Shown here in pieces: positions 45,734 to 57,599 of a DNA stretch of 64,000 nt. The DNA comes from Paratinospora sagittata (lineage: Eukaryota > Streptophyta > Magnoliopsida > Ranunculales > Menispermaceae): NCBI GenBank assembly GCA_035771175.1, contig CM069594.1:44567534-44631533 (forward strand), written 5' to 3'. Position 1 is the stretch's first letter. Every line of letters starts with the position of its first letter. The notes under the pieces are model-generated. The model searched no databases. It saw nothing but the letters and a program-made list of their open reading frames with translations, and was not told the DNA's origin. The position numbers and the translations under genes were made by a program.

Positions 45734-47054
45734 TGTCATACCCCGCCCGGATGCGCCTAAACCGGCGGAACACTCACAGGCGGGGCGCGAATGCATTATA
45801 ATAATAACCGAGTGCGCAGGTACACAATTAAGTACAAATCTAACTTCATTAATTTCAGAATGTATTTTTGTACAAAAATATGATTAAGAGAACATCCTCC
45901 CAAAATCTCACTATAATTAACTAGGGTTGCAAAATGTGGGCCCAAAAACCTCCACCCAGTCCACCCTAAACTCCTGTGAAAAAATTCGATAACAACGAGG
46001 TGAGCTATTGCCCAGTGGGTAAAATAGTTCGTGAATATAACAATTAATAAAGGAAACTTCATAATCAAATATCTCATAAACACAACAAGCATCATAAACA
46101 GTACAACATGTACGTATGCATGACACCGTTTTTAATGGTTCCATGATTGTACGGTGGCCTGAGTACAAGTACAAATGCTCATCCCCAGGGAAACTCGAAT
46201 TCTCATTGTACGTCCCTCCCCAAGGTCGTCGCCCTGGATTCATGTACAGATGTCCATCCCTAGGTAAACCTGGGTTCATTGTATGCCCCTCTCCAAGGAA
46301 ATATCAAGAATAGTGAGCATTGTGTCTAATTATTTTGTGGATCATAAACCACTTATGTCCCTAGGTGGTGCTTATGTATGAAGCCAATGCATGAGCAAGT
46401 TCGGTCTTTACTAACATTAGATAGGATTTGGCAGCGTCTGGTGATTCTTATCAGGTCAGTATCACCACGTGTAAAGTTAGGATGTTCAGTATTACTTGTA
46501 CAAGCTGATAGCTTTCAAATAAGACCAACCAGATCAGTCTCCAGTTGGGAGGTGGGACACGAGGTCCACTTAAATACCAATCGTCTAGAGCAGCACGCTG
46601 CCTCCCGTTTACTATTTAAAGTTACGGAGGACAAGACTAAGTCTGGTGAGTCAGATTGACCACTAATCCGGCATAGTAACAGTGTAATACATGACCTCCA
46701 AATATACATGCATAAGTATGACATGTATAAACATTATACGCAATAATGCAGTGTAAATGAATAGTATACATAATGATAAATGAATGTAAACTTTAATAAA
46801 AGTTATAAGACACGCAAACCTATATTTTTTTGCCCACCTTCAGATAAAAACTCCTTCTTGAACTAGCGTCTTCTTCCGAGCAAAACCTCATTGCACCGCG
46901 AAAAGAGTCTCAAAATGAGAAGAGAGGAATCAAAAGGAGAGCAAGATAGAAGATAATGATTTGGTGTGAAAAATAACAAAGGGGGAGAGGGGCTTTTTGT
47001 AGCCAAAAGGGTGCCCGAAGTTCCCTTTTTTTTGTGCAAACTTGGGGTATTACA
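45734..47054 (-). mobile_element. 3' LTR of chromovirus D (1.32 kb)
   Basis: The minus strand runs from TGTAATACCCC (47054) to GGGTATGACA (45734). It is preceded, in element sense, by the polypurine tract. It matches the partial 5' LTR at 55022-55257 and, more distantly, the A, C and K LTRs. Its palindrome array is reduced to one GGGTGCCCG-type unit near 47010. Confidence 0.92.
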
Positions 47055-47066
47055 CTCTACCCCCTT
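47055..47066 (-). other. Polypurine tract of element D
   Basis: The minus strand reads AAGGGGGTAGAG directly before TGTAATACCCC, the expected plus-strand priming site. Confidence 0.9.
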
Positions 47067-47692
47067 AAACGAATTTCGCCCCCGAAATTTAGTACATGTA
47101 GTGTGATTGTTATTTACATGGGATTCACCGCCGTCGTCATCATTCGTGAAATCAAGGTAGTATCTGTAAGGCCTCTGAATAGTATTGTGGCCGGTGGAAT
47201 CCTCAATATCATAAAATAATGGAGGGAAAATGTTGTCGGATTCGTCCTCAGAAGGTTTCGATATTTGCCTCACAGATGGTGGCGTAGGGTACTATAAGTT
47301 GCAGCGTTTCAGGGGAGGTAGGTTGAGCAACGAAATATTTTTTCGTGCAGTTGCCCGAATTCGGCCCCTTAGCAATTTTGGTAGGAGATTTTGTTAGGAT
47401 TAGGGCACAGGTTTGTTTTGGGTAATATGTTACGATAAATCAATATGCGCTCTAGCGATAAGGATCACTATCGTAGAGGCGAGGGAGTTGGTGATGAAAA
47501 GAAGTTGTGGTTTGCATCAGAGTATGAAGGAGTCTCCATTGGTTGCCAAGCAGACCATGGAGTGCATGACTCATTACTTCTGTCTGTGTTGTTTTCAGAC
47601 ATCTACATAGTTAATTAAATGAACAATATATTAAGATATTGTAAACAAAGTTCCATCATTTTATTGATAAGTGAAATAGTACAATGTATCAC
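47067..47692 (-). other. Element D 3' untranslated region
   Basis: About 630 bp between the chromodomain end and the polypurine tract. No supported ORF on either strand. Confidence 0.7.
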
Positions 47693-47880
47693 ATCATCAA
47701 TTTTTACTAGAAAACAATTCAGGGTATTTCAGTTTAATTGTTTCTTCTAGTTCCAAAGTTGCTTCCTCTACTCCATGGTGATCCCATAGCACGTTTACAA
47801 GTGGTATGCTACGTTACCGTAGTTCTTGATTTTTTCTATTCAGAATCTATATCCCTCTTTCCTGATACTTATTTCCTTCT
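47693..47880 (-). pseudogene. Element D chromodomain (C-terminus of integrase)
   Basis: The minus strand reads ILNRKNQELR, a stop, then SIPLVNVLWDHHGVEEATLE and KYPELF before the end of pol. This matches the C-terminal chromodomain of Tekay-type chromoviruses, thought to steer integration to marked chromatin. The usual Trp in EATWE is Leu here and two stops interrupt it. It classifies A, C and D as chromoviruses. Confidence 0.82.
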
Positions 47881-49326
47881 TCAACCTGAACCTTGACCAG
47901 AGGGATGATATGCAAAGGATCAAGACGATACTTTCGAAGCATGGATAGGTAAAAAATGTCATGAACCTTAGACATGAATGATGGAAGGGATAGACGATAG
48001 GCTAGTTTACCAATACGTTCAATGATCTGAAATGGACCGATATACCGTGGGGAGAGCTTTTCTTTGATCCCAAAGCGTTTGACACCTCTTGTAGGTTGAA
48101 CTTTTAAAAAAACTAAGTCCCCCTTATCAAATTCTAGAGGTTGTCTCTGCTTGTCGACATAACACTTCTATTGACTTTGTGCTACAAGAAATCGCTCCTT
48201 TACTTGTGTGATCTTCTCAGAAGTCTCTTGAACTAGTTCACTCCCCAACTGCGGTCGATCTGCCATATCTAACTAGTATACCAGAGATATGCAAGGGCGA
48301 CCATAGAGAGCCTCATATGGTGCCATGTCGATACTGGTTTGTTAGTTGTTGTTGTATGCAAACTCAGCCAAGTGTAAGCTTTTTTCCCATCCGTCATGAA
48401 AGTCCAAAATGCAACCACATAACATGTCCTCCAAGATCTGGATAAGATGCTCTGACTACCCGTAAGTCTGAGGGTGAAAGGCTGTGCTCATGGTGATCCT
48501 GGAGCCCATTCTACTCTAGAAGCTTTGCCAGAACTTTTATGTGAATCAAGGATCTCGATCAGAGACAATCGTGAGTGGTATGCTATGGAGGCATACGATC
48601 TTTTTTTCATACAATTTGGCAAGCTTGGCGGGGTTATCCGTGAACTTTATTGGCAAAAAATATGTATACTTTGTAAGTCTATCAATGATAACCCAGATTA
48701 CATCTTACCCTTTATTATTTCGAGGCAAGGCTGTAACAAAATTCATTACGATGTTCTCCCGCTTCCATTCTCCAATGGGTAAAGACTGGAGAAGTCCAGA
48801 GGGAACTCTGTGTTCTGCCTTTACTTGTTGGCACACGAGACATCGAGCAACAAAGTCCGTAGTAGCCTTCTTCATTCCAGAAAACCAGAATTATCGCTTG
48901 ACATCCTTGTACATTTTGTGTCCCCCAAGATGCATAGCGAACCTCGAACAGTGCATTTTAGTGAGCACTTCTTTCAGAACTTCAGGATTGTTCCATAGGC
49001 AGGGATGTTTTTTGTAGAAAACAGCCTCGTCATCAGAGGCTGACTAGTGAGGAAGGTCCTGTCCGTTTAGTAAAAGTTCTCTTTTCTCCATTAACATTGG
49101 GTCGTTAGCTTGAGCTGCTGAAATCTTTCGAATAAGCTTAGAATTGGCTGATAATTGAGAGAGTCGTGATCTTCCTCCCTCTTCGATTCTGTAGCCAACT
49201 TCCCCATTTCAAAGTTAAGAGTGCAAACAGCTACATAAGATTTTCTACTCAGGGCATCAGCCACAACTTGGCCTTACCCGGATGGTATTGGAGTTTAAAG
49301 TCATAATCTTTCAAGAATTCCAACCA
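47881..49326 (-). pseudogene. Element D integrase
   Basis: The minus strand carries the N-terminal zinc-binding part: KMHCSRFAMHLGGHKMYKDV, then CLVCQQVKAEH (about 48810-48960). GLLQSLPIGEWKRENIVMNF and VTALPRN follow, the start of the catalytic core. From about 48700 downward the frame shifts repeatedly, with fragments recognisable on all three minus frames. It would insert the cDNA. At least ten stops or shifts make it inactive. Plus-strand ORFs over 48474-49017 are shadows. Confidence 0.82.
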
Positions 49327-49900
49327 TCATCTTTGGTGGAGGTTTAGGTTTCTCTGAGTGTAGATGTACTTGTGACTCTTGTGATCCGAGAAGACCTCAA
49401 ACTGTTCACCATATAGGTAGTGATGCCATAACTTCAGTGCGAGTACAGCAGCTGCAAGTTCCAAGTCGTGTGTTGGGTAATTACCCTCGTGAATCTTCAG
49501 TTGCCTCAAAGCATATGCAACAACTTGGCCTTCTTGCATTAGTACTGCACCTAAGCCTTGGAGAGAGGCGTCAGTGTATAATGAAAATTCAACTCCATTT
49601 CTTGGAGTGATTAGTACTGGTGCTGTCATGAGGCGTTTCTTCAATTCTTGGAATGACAATTCACATTCGAGATTCCAGATGAATCGTACGTCTTTCCGAG
49701 TAAGCTTGGTTATAAGTTCAGCAATCTTTGAGAAGTCCTTGATGAAGAAGAGTCTGTAGTAGCCAGCCAATCCAAGAAAACTCTGAATTTGAGTAATTGT
49801 GGTCGGCTACTTCCAATTTAAAACCGCTTCAACCATTGAAGGATCCACCTCAATGTCATTGCCTGAAACCACGTGACCTAGGAATTGAACTCGCTTTCTC
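49327..49900 (-). pseudogene. Element D RNase H domain
   Basis: An open stretch on minus with [20 protein letters not shown], then [20 protein letters not shown] and [20 protein letters not shown]. The last two are the Asp and Glu motifs of retroelement RNase H, which removes the RNA strand during cDNA synthesis. It follows the RT after a frame change near 49800-49900. Confidence 0.9.
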
Positions 49901-50640
49901 CTAAAATTCGCACTTACTCAACTTTGCATACAAGTGGTGGCTTCTTAAGGTCTGGAAGACAATTCTCAGATGTATCTTATGTTCTTCCTCAGTTGAGGAA
50001 TATATTAAGATATCATCCACAAAGACCACCACGAATCGGTCTAAATATAGCCTGAAGATGCGGTTCATCAAATCCATGAATGTTACAGGTGCATTTGTTA
50101 GACCGAACGGCATAACCAAGAACTCGTATTGACCGTACTGAGTTCTGAAAGCCATTTTATTAATGTACGACTCTTTGATCCGGTGTTGATGGTAACCTAA
50201 TCGTAAATCAATCTTATAGAAGTATTTGACATCCCTAAGTTGGTCGAGCAAGTTATCGATCCTGGGTAATGGGTATCTGTTCTTGATGGTGGCGTTATTT
50301 ATCTTGCGATAGTCGATGCAAAGTCGTAACGAACCATCCTTTTTGCGAACAAACAGAACTGGAGTGCCCTAGGGTGATGAACTTTTCCTGATGAATCCAT
50401 TACTCTCCAATTCCTTCAGTTATTTGTCCAACTCGACCAACTCGACATTGGACATTCTATATGGAAGAATTGAGATGGGTCTAGTTCTTGGTATGAGTTT
50501 GATCTGAAAATCGAATTCTCCAACTGGAGGTAGACAGAGAATGTCATTTAGAAAAAATGTTGGGAATTCAGATATAACCACGACATCATGTACTTCGAGA
50601 GGGTACAATAATGATGATTTATTGTCATCACCAAGGGATA
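49901..50640 (-). pseudogene. Element D reverse transcriptase
   Basis: Minus strand. YPLEVHDVVVISEFPTFF leads in. Next are [20 protein letters not shown] and NRYPLPRID after two stops (about 50415 and 50370). An open stretch (50251-49901) then reads [25 protein letters not shown] and [11 protein letters not shown] with the catalytic Asp pair. It is the best preserved pol part of D. Confidence 0.92.
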
Positions 50641-51284
50641 AGGCTCGAAGCTGTGCTTTGAGGAGTGCAACAGTCGAGTTGGGTATCCATTTCCTCGTTC
50701 CCTAAATCTTGAGAAACTCCTAAATAGACAAATTTAACTGAACTTGCTACTTCAAACAATCGATCGCATTTAGTGGTGCGAGCCAGTCCATATCGAGGAT
50801 GATGTCAAAGTATTCAATGTCGATCACAAAAAGGTCTGCATAAATTATCTGTTCTGACATTCGAAGTTCACATCGAGAACACTTCAATTTTACATTAGTA
50901 CCAGATCCTAATGGTGTTGAGACATAAATGTCTCAACACTTCAATTTTAGGGTTCAGGATGCAACCCTAAATGTCTTACCAATGTAGAAGATATAAAGGA
51001 ATGCGTAGCGCCCGAATCAAACAAGACATGCATCATTGTATTGAACAAGAGAAATGTACCTTTGGCTACATTGTTAACCAGAAGGGGCTGCTGAGCGATA
51101 GCAAACACTCTACCCTGTTGCCCCTGGTTCTGTTGGTTTTGCTGGGGTTGAGTGTTAGAGTAGCTGGTGGGGCTTGTTGGATTGGAATAGCGGTAACAAG
51201 TTGTCGTGGTTGTTGAGGGTGTGGACAGACATTTCTTACATGGCCCTGTTGGCCGCAGTTGAAACACGTCAGCCTCTGCTGCAA
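50641..51284 (-). pseudogene. Element D zinc knuckle and aspartic protease
   Basis: The minus strand reads LTCFNCGQQGHVRNVCPH (CCHC knuckle, about 51230-51275). A one-frame slip and a Gln-rich linker follow, then MHVLFDSGATHSFISS (about 50985-51040). The protease continues in broken form to about 50650. Confidence 0.88.
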
Positions 51285-52355
51285 AGGTGTCTGCTGATGG
51301 TTCTGTTGGCCATGCTAATTGTGGTGTTGTTGACCACTACCCTGCCATTGCCATTATGACGGCCACCCCTGCCATTGCAGCCTCCTCGACCATTACGATT
51401 CTGGAAACCCTGTTAGCCAGGGCTAGGGGTTTCTGCCGCAGGTACCGTTGCCTCATGTTTTTGAACAGGGGCTGGGAGGGCTGGGTTTTGATTATAGTAG
51501 GGCTTCTTCTTGTTGCCCTATTGGGAAAACGTTGCAGGCCATTTTCCCCTGTTCGATCTCTGTTCCTGCCCTAAGCTCAGGATCTTGTTGACAAGCTCCC
51601 TGTGATTCTTGAGTTCCATGATCGACAAGGCTTGTCGGATGTCTGGATGAAGGCCATTATAGAATTTTTGGCCTTATCTTACTCCATTGAGATGGTGGAG
51701 ACAGAATAGACTGATAATTCGTGAATTGTCATGTTGTCTTGGTACAACTTGGTGAACTCCTGACGCCTCTGCCTCTTCACTGCGCTAGGGAAGTACTTGC
51801 CAATTAACAATGACTCAAACTCTTGCCAAGTCATGTTTGTGTTGTTGACCCTGGGTCTTCCTTCACTGTTATCCACCATGTATTAGCTCCACCAATAAGT
51901 TGGTAGGAAGTTAGTGGAGTCTTCCGAGCCTCGTCGACTCCCATAGCAATGAGAGTCTTCTTCGACTCATCGAGCCATTTCTGCGCTTCATCCGCATCAA
52001 TGGTGCCCGTAAAGGTAAGGGGCTGTAGCCTTTTGTAGTTCGTAATCTAGTCGATTTGAGTCTCCGACTTAGATTTAACAGGTGCCTGCACCATGACCAC
52101 CTAGTTGGTTGCGGTCTCACGGACAACCATCTGAACTGTTACCTTCATCGCCTCGATGAATCTGGTGAAGAAGTGTTCCATGCACGGAGGCATGACAAAG
52201 GGTGTGGGTTGCGGCACTGCCTGCCCAGAAGTAGTGGCAGCGTTGAGTGTGGCTTGCTCTGTTGTCGGAGGCAGCGGTTCTTGATTTTGAATCACAGGAG
52301 GTGCCGCCTCTGCTGGACGGACAGTGCGTAGCCTTCCTCTCTTATAGGTTTGCAT
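51285..52355 (-). pseudogene. Element D Gag
   Basis: The minus-strand start MQTYKRGRLRTVRPAEAAPP at 52355 matches A and C. The capsid domain includes MKVTVQMVVRETATN, FTGTIDADEAQKWLDESKKT, GGANTWW and LSVYSVSTI. Stops or frame changes occur near 52100, 52050, 51850 and 51720. Confidence 0.88.
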
Positions 52356-53149
52356 TTTCTCACTAGCAAGGAGAAAATAAAACCATGTTTTAGGAACCGT
52401 AGCCAAGGTGAAATATAAAACCAGAATTCTCAGCAAAAAACTCGAGAGTTCTGCAATATAAAACCACCTATTTTTCTAGGTATGGTGTAAGCTTTTTGTT
52501 GAAGAATCAAATAATTTTATGTGCCTCGTATGTTTGGCCATGGTGTAAAACAAGGTTAAAGTGTTTATATAATAAGTATAAAACTTTGCAAGTATTTCAA
52601 ATATTTTGGTTCATGTTTTTGTGAACATACATACATTTTTTTTTTGAACATCCATTCGTGCCATAAAAATTCTAAGATTATCCTTGGTAAATATCCTAAT
52701 CTAACGTTCTATCGCATTCTTATGCGTTCAAACGCTTTCACTTTGTCTTTCCGACTATTATCTAAGTTCGTGTGTCCCATACCACATGAATTTGGTAATA
52801 ATGGGTTCAACCAAGTTAAGTTGTATGAACACGGTCTCTACAAAACATCGGCTAGAGAGGAGTTCACTAATAGTATCGTCTAAGTTTACTTGTCCCATAC
52901 CGTGTAAACTTTGTGATAATGTTAGTAATTCAACATTCCCCAGATGTTTTTCCACACAAGGTCGTGGTTTTTCTTACTTCCACGTTTTATTTAGTATCTT
53001 CCAATTTTGTTGTGTCTCATACCACTCCAAAGTTAGTGATACAAAAGAAAGAATGGTTGTAAGTCGGCCCACCAAGCATAGTCTTAAACAAAATATTTCA
53101 TTCATAAAAATAAAAAGTTACAATGCCAGTAATTTTTTTTAATTTTCCT
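52356..53149 (-). other. Element D spacer between extra ORF and gag
   Basis: Homologous to 1596-2381 and 59082-59828. On minus it ends TTTTATTTTCTCCTTGCTAG (acceptor-like) shortly before the gag ATG, and it contains a donor-like GAAGTAAG near 52980. No gene seen; plus ORFs here are shadows. Confidence 0.7.
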
Positions 53150-54721
53150 TCCTACTACTCTACCTAGACCTCCTACTAGTTATAAAATGACTACCAGACG
53201 AATGTTGAGAAGTTGTTCACTGATCTTCAACTGCATACGCGTTAACAAAACATTCTGGGTCTCCTGCATCCGAGCAAGACTAGATACTATCACATTTAAC
53301 TGGATAAATGGGTTAGTCGGTTGTCCCATCGAGGGATGGTAGGTTGTCTGTCCCATAGGTGGAGGGTAGACTGTGGGCATTGGTGAAAAATGTTGGCCAT
53401 ATGGTTGACTCATAGGTGGAGGGTAGTTGGTTTGATTATATGAAGACTCCCTAACTGGGACCTCTTGGACGGTTGAATATGCTTGAGTCGAAAAGTTTTG
53501 AACAGTTGACTCATCGGGATATCTCGTCTTCCAAAGTTTGGTGTCGTCCAATTCTGTTGTGGTTGGTTCAAAGGAAATTGTGGAACTGGCTGGTAGGGTA
53601 CCTCAGGAGTTGGAAACCTATGGTACATTGTATTGCCTTGGGTTGGGAGGTTCCAAGAAGGTGGATTTTTCGGAACCCTCCGTCCATCCTGATTTTGTTT
53701 GTGGTTGACAAAGGTTGCCAAAGAGATCTTCCTTGGAGAATAGACAATCGGGTTGACCATTATTCGGGGCTAGGTTTGTTGTAGTGTTCTGCTTTGGTTC
53801 ATTAATTGGTGCTTCCCTAATAGGAATCTTGCTCCGACTTTTTCGTCGACAACATCCATTGTTATCTCTAGTTCTTCCGTTATTTTCCCCCGAAGACGCG
53901 CCAAATATTTCTTCGTCAGTTACCCCTCCCTTTGAGACGAAAGTCTTTGAGATGGAGGATACTGTAACAGCATCAATGATCTGTTTCGAAGATTCATCAA
54001 AAGTATTGATGTTTGCCTCTCATAGCATCCTCATGATCAAGACTCCGTAGCCGAGGATTTCCTTCTTTGTAGGCTTTTGAATCACTTGCAACATTTGCTG
54101 GATGATGATGTGAGGTAAGGAGACTGAAATTCCCTTATCTAAGTAGTATAGTACAAGAAGTTGAGCTCTTGACATAACACCTTTAGTCACCACTTCTTGA
54201 AAAATGTTGTCGACTATAATCTTCCCAAAGCTGGCAAGAGGTGGTTTATGGAGATTATTTGGGAGGTGGGCGTACATCATTTGGGTGTACGGCTTGTTGG
54301 TGAGGGAATTGAACTACTGCTCTTTGGATTCCACGATCTCTGCAACCGTTGAGGGTTCGTGTGGATCAATGATCTTGTCTTCTATTAGGATTTCCATAAG
54401 TCGTGAAATAGTTTCGACGCTGATGGAAATCTTTGCTCCCTTGATCATTGTCTCTAAGACAAGGCTGATCCCATCTTCTTGAAGTCCCACGCAATTCATA
54501 GATTCTTAAAATGACTTCACCGAGTTGAAGGAAATGTAATCCTCAACTTTTGTTATATTTAACCACCCAAGCTCTGAGAGTTTGTCGTGAAGGATAGGAC
54601 AGAGGCAGAGATTTATATTGTCAATACTCCTCATAGTCATAACCTCCCGTTTGGAAAGTTTCGTAAGTCTGGTGGGAATCGGTTCCGGACTACTGGAAGT
54701 CGTTCTTTCACTTGATGTCAT
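53150..54721 (-). pseudogene. Element D: extra ORF upstream of gag
   Basis: The minus-strand start ATG at 54721 gives MTSSERTTSSSPEPIPTRL, the only copy with an uninterrupted N-terminus. It continues SKREVMTMRSIDN, LGWLNITKVEDY, a stop, LQEDGISLVLETM, LMEILIEDKIID and LPHIIIQQMLQVIQ. The low-complexity tail has PPMGQTTYHPSMGQPTNPF. Length and order match copies A and C. Four or more stops or shifts. Function unknown; see A (2382-3972). Confidence 0.75.
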
Positions 54722-55004
54722 TATCTTGTTGAAAGGAAGATAAAACTTGTGAAATACACAAAATATATTCCTAACATTTTTAAGATTTATGCCTTCTCCG
54801 TTGGACAATATTTTCTATTTTTCTTCTTGATGTTTATGCCATCATTGAATCCAAATTTTCATTAGCAACAAGTTATATATATATATATATATAAATATAT
54901 ATCTTAACTATATATACTTCATATATATAGTTCTAAAGATATATATATCTAATATAAATTTTTGTTCTCCTAATTGGTGGACTTGGGCGGGCCGTGGACC
55001 TTTC
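54722..55004 (-). repeat. Element D leader
   Basis: A shorter version of the AT-rich leader (TA runs at 54870-54960) with the GGTGGACTTGGGC block near the PBS. The acceptor-like tract before the ATG reads TTTCAAC and has lost the AG seen in A and C. Confidence 0.7.
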
Positions 55005-55016
55005 TCTCTAATACCA
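55005..55016 (-). other. Primer-binding site of element D
   Basis: The minus strand reads TGGTATTAGAGA, 10 of 12 matches to the initiator-Met PBS, 5 nt inside the LTR end. Confidence 0.85.
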
Positions 55017-55021
55017 TTAAA

Positions 55022-55257
55022 TGTCACATCCCTCCCGGATGTGCCTAAACCGACGAAACACTTACAGGCGGAGCGCGAATGCATTATAACAATTACAGAG
55101 TGCGTAGGTACACAATTAAGTACAAATATGATTCCATTAATTTCAGAATGTATTTTTGTACAAAATATGATTAAGGGAACATCCTCCCAAAATCTCCTTA
55201 TAATTATCAAGGATTACAAAATGTAGGCCCAAAAAGCTCCACCCAGTCCACCCTAAA
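55022..55257 (-). mobile_element. Fragment of the 5' LTR of element D
   Basis: The TGTCACATCC... sequence matches 45734-45970 of the 3' LTR. It is cut at CCACCCTAAA by the insertion of element C. The rest should follow the far end of C, beyond the window. Confidence 0.88.
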
Positions 55258-56715
55258 TGTAATACACCGTATTTCACAAAAGAAAAAATTGTTTGGGCAG
55301 AAATGCCTGGATGTACGGGCACCTGCCCGGAAGTCCGGGCACCCGCCTGGAAGAACGGGCAGCCCGCCCGGACTTCCAGGCGCTAAAACTTCTATATAAA
55401 CCAACCCTCTCCTCTTCATTTTTCACACCAAAATCACTTCAAATTGTGAGTTTTCCTCATCTTTTCACTCATTTTGAGTTTTTAGTCTTTTGAGACTCTC
55501 TGTTCAAAACTCTCGGTGCAGTGCGACGAAGTTCTGTCCGGAGGAAGCGCTAGATCTGAAAGAAGAAGTTTTTATCTGAAGGTGGGGAACGAAACATAGG
55601 TTTACGTGTTTTATAACTTTTATTAAAGTTTACATTCAGTTATTATTATATCTATTGTTCATTTACACTGCATTATGTCATATAATGTTTATACTGTCGC
55701 ACTTATGCCTGTACACTTGGAATTCACGTATTATACTGTTATAATGCCGGATTTGTGGTCAATCTGACTCAACTAGACTCGGACTTGTCCTCAGTAACTT
55801 TAAATAGTGAACGGGAGGCAGCGGGCTGCTCTAGGTGATTGGTATTTAAGCAGACCTTGTGTCTCACCTCTCAATTGGGGACTGATCTAGTTGGTCTTAT
55901 TGAAAGCTATCAGCTTATACAAGTAATTCTGAATATCCTAACCTTGCACGTCGTGATACCAACTCTGATAAGGATCACCAGACGTTGCCAAAGTCAGTCT
56001 AAATGTCAAGAAAAGACCAAACCAGTTCATGCATTGGCATCATACATATCACCACCTAAGGACGTATGTGGTTTATGACTCATAGAATAGTTAGGAGCAT
56101 TGCTCGCTATTCATTATATTTCTCTGGAGAGGGACGTACGTGAGAACCCAGCTACACCTGGGGAGGGACATCAGTACGTGAATCCAGAGCATCGTTTCTG
56201 AGGAGGGACGTACAATAAGAACCTAGCTACACCAGGGGAGAAACGTCCGGACGGACAATTGTATGTGAACTCAGGAGATGTACGTTCATCAAACCATTGC
56301 GAGACGGTGTCATGCATACATACATATTGATTGATTATGATGTTATCTTGTGTATTTAAGATATTTGATATTGAAGTATATTTTATTAATTGTTATACTC
56401 ATGAACTATTTACCCACTGAGCGCCTTAAACTCACTCCATTATTATCAAATCTTTCACAAGAAATTAGGGTGGACTGGGTGCAGGTTATGGGGCCTACAT
56501 TTTGTACCCTTTGTATTATTCATTGGAGATTTTGGGGAGTATGTTCCCTTGATCGTTTCATGTAAAAAATTATATTCTAAATTAAATGAAATTAGATTTG
56601 TACTATATTTTGTATTTCCGCTGCGCACTTTATTGTTACCATTGTTATTATTCCAAATGCGCGCCTCGTCCGCGAGTGTATTGCCGGTTTAAGCGCGTCC
56701 GGGCGGGGTGTGACA
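55258..56715 (+). mobile_element. 5' LTR of chromovirus C (1.46 kb)
   Basis: The plus strand runs from TGTAATACACCG to GGGGTGTGACA and is followed by the PBS at 56721. The upstream flank CTAAA (55253-55257) is the presumed target duplication. The palindrome array (55298-55383, CCCGGACTTCCAGG type) lies directly before TATATAAA at 55393. Same family as A, D and K. Confidence 0.93.
55393..55400 (+). promoter_or_regulatory. TATA box of element C LTR
   Basis: CTATATAAACC, 10 bp after the last GC-rich palindrome. A CAACCCTCTCC-type start region follows. Confidence 0.65.
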
Positions 56716-56720
56716 TTTAA

Positions 56721-56732
56721 TGGTATCAGAGC
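56721..56732 (+). other. Primer-binding site of element C
   Basis: TGGTATCAGAGC, a perfect 12-nt match to the plant initiator tRNA-Met 3' end, 5 nt after the LTR. Confidence 0.95.
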
Positions 56733-56998
56733 ATACGGTCCACAGCCCGCCCAAGTCCACCAAATTAGGGAAAGAAAAACTTTATTAGATATATATATCT
56801 TTAGAACTATATATATATTAATATTATTATTATTATATATAATTAAGATTTGTATTAAATATATATCTACGAAAACTATATAGTTTTATATAGTTTAGAA
56901 ATATATATATATAGTTATGATTTATGAAAACTATATATATTGTTATGATTAAAATGAAAAATTTTATTAGATATATATATATATATATATATATCTAG

Positions 56999-57047
<49 letters not shown>

Positions 57048-57599
57048 AATTATATATAGTTGAGATTTATATTAAATATATATCTAGAAAACTATATGAT
57101 TTTTATATAGTTTCATTTAAATATAGTCATGATTTATTAAAAACTATATGTATAGTTATGATTGAATATATATATATATCTATATACCTTAGTATATATG
57201 AGATATATATATCATATTATTAATGAAAAATTCAAATGAAAAATGTTATTAGATATATATATCTTTAGAACTATATATATGAATTATATATAATTAAGAT
57301 TTGTATTAAATATATATCTAAGAAAACTATATATGATTTTTATATAGTTTAATTTCAAATATATATATAATTGATTTATGAAAACTATATATATATAGTT
57401 ATGATTAAATATATATATTTATACATTCATATATGAATACGATATATATTATATCATATTACCGATAAAAAAAATTGGATTAAATGATGGCATAAACATT
57501 AAGAATAGAAAATATTGTCCAACTGACAAGGCATAAATCTTAAAAATGTTAAGAATATATTTTGTGTCTTTCACAAATTTATTTTCCTTCCAGCAAAGA
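56733..57599 (+). repeat. Element C leader with long AT-rich repeats
   Basis: Three imperfect units of about 190-280 bp start with TTATTAGATATATAT (about 56780, 56967, 57247). They are composed of TA runs and AAACTATATATA motifs. The leader ends with TTTATTTTCCTTCCAG before the ATG at 57600, a good splice-acceptor look-alike. No gene. Confidence 0.8.

Noticed and set aside
48474..49017. 158-codon plus-strand ORF pair
   Set aside because: Antisense to the zinc-binding and core parts of the D integrase, which has clear motifs on minus.
56721..56732. tRNA gene fragment
   Set aside because: It is a 12-nt primer-binding site next to an LTR. No cloverleaf can be formed around it.
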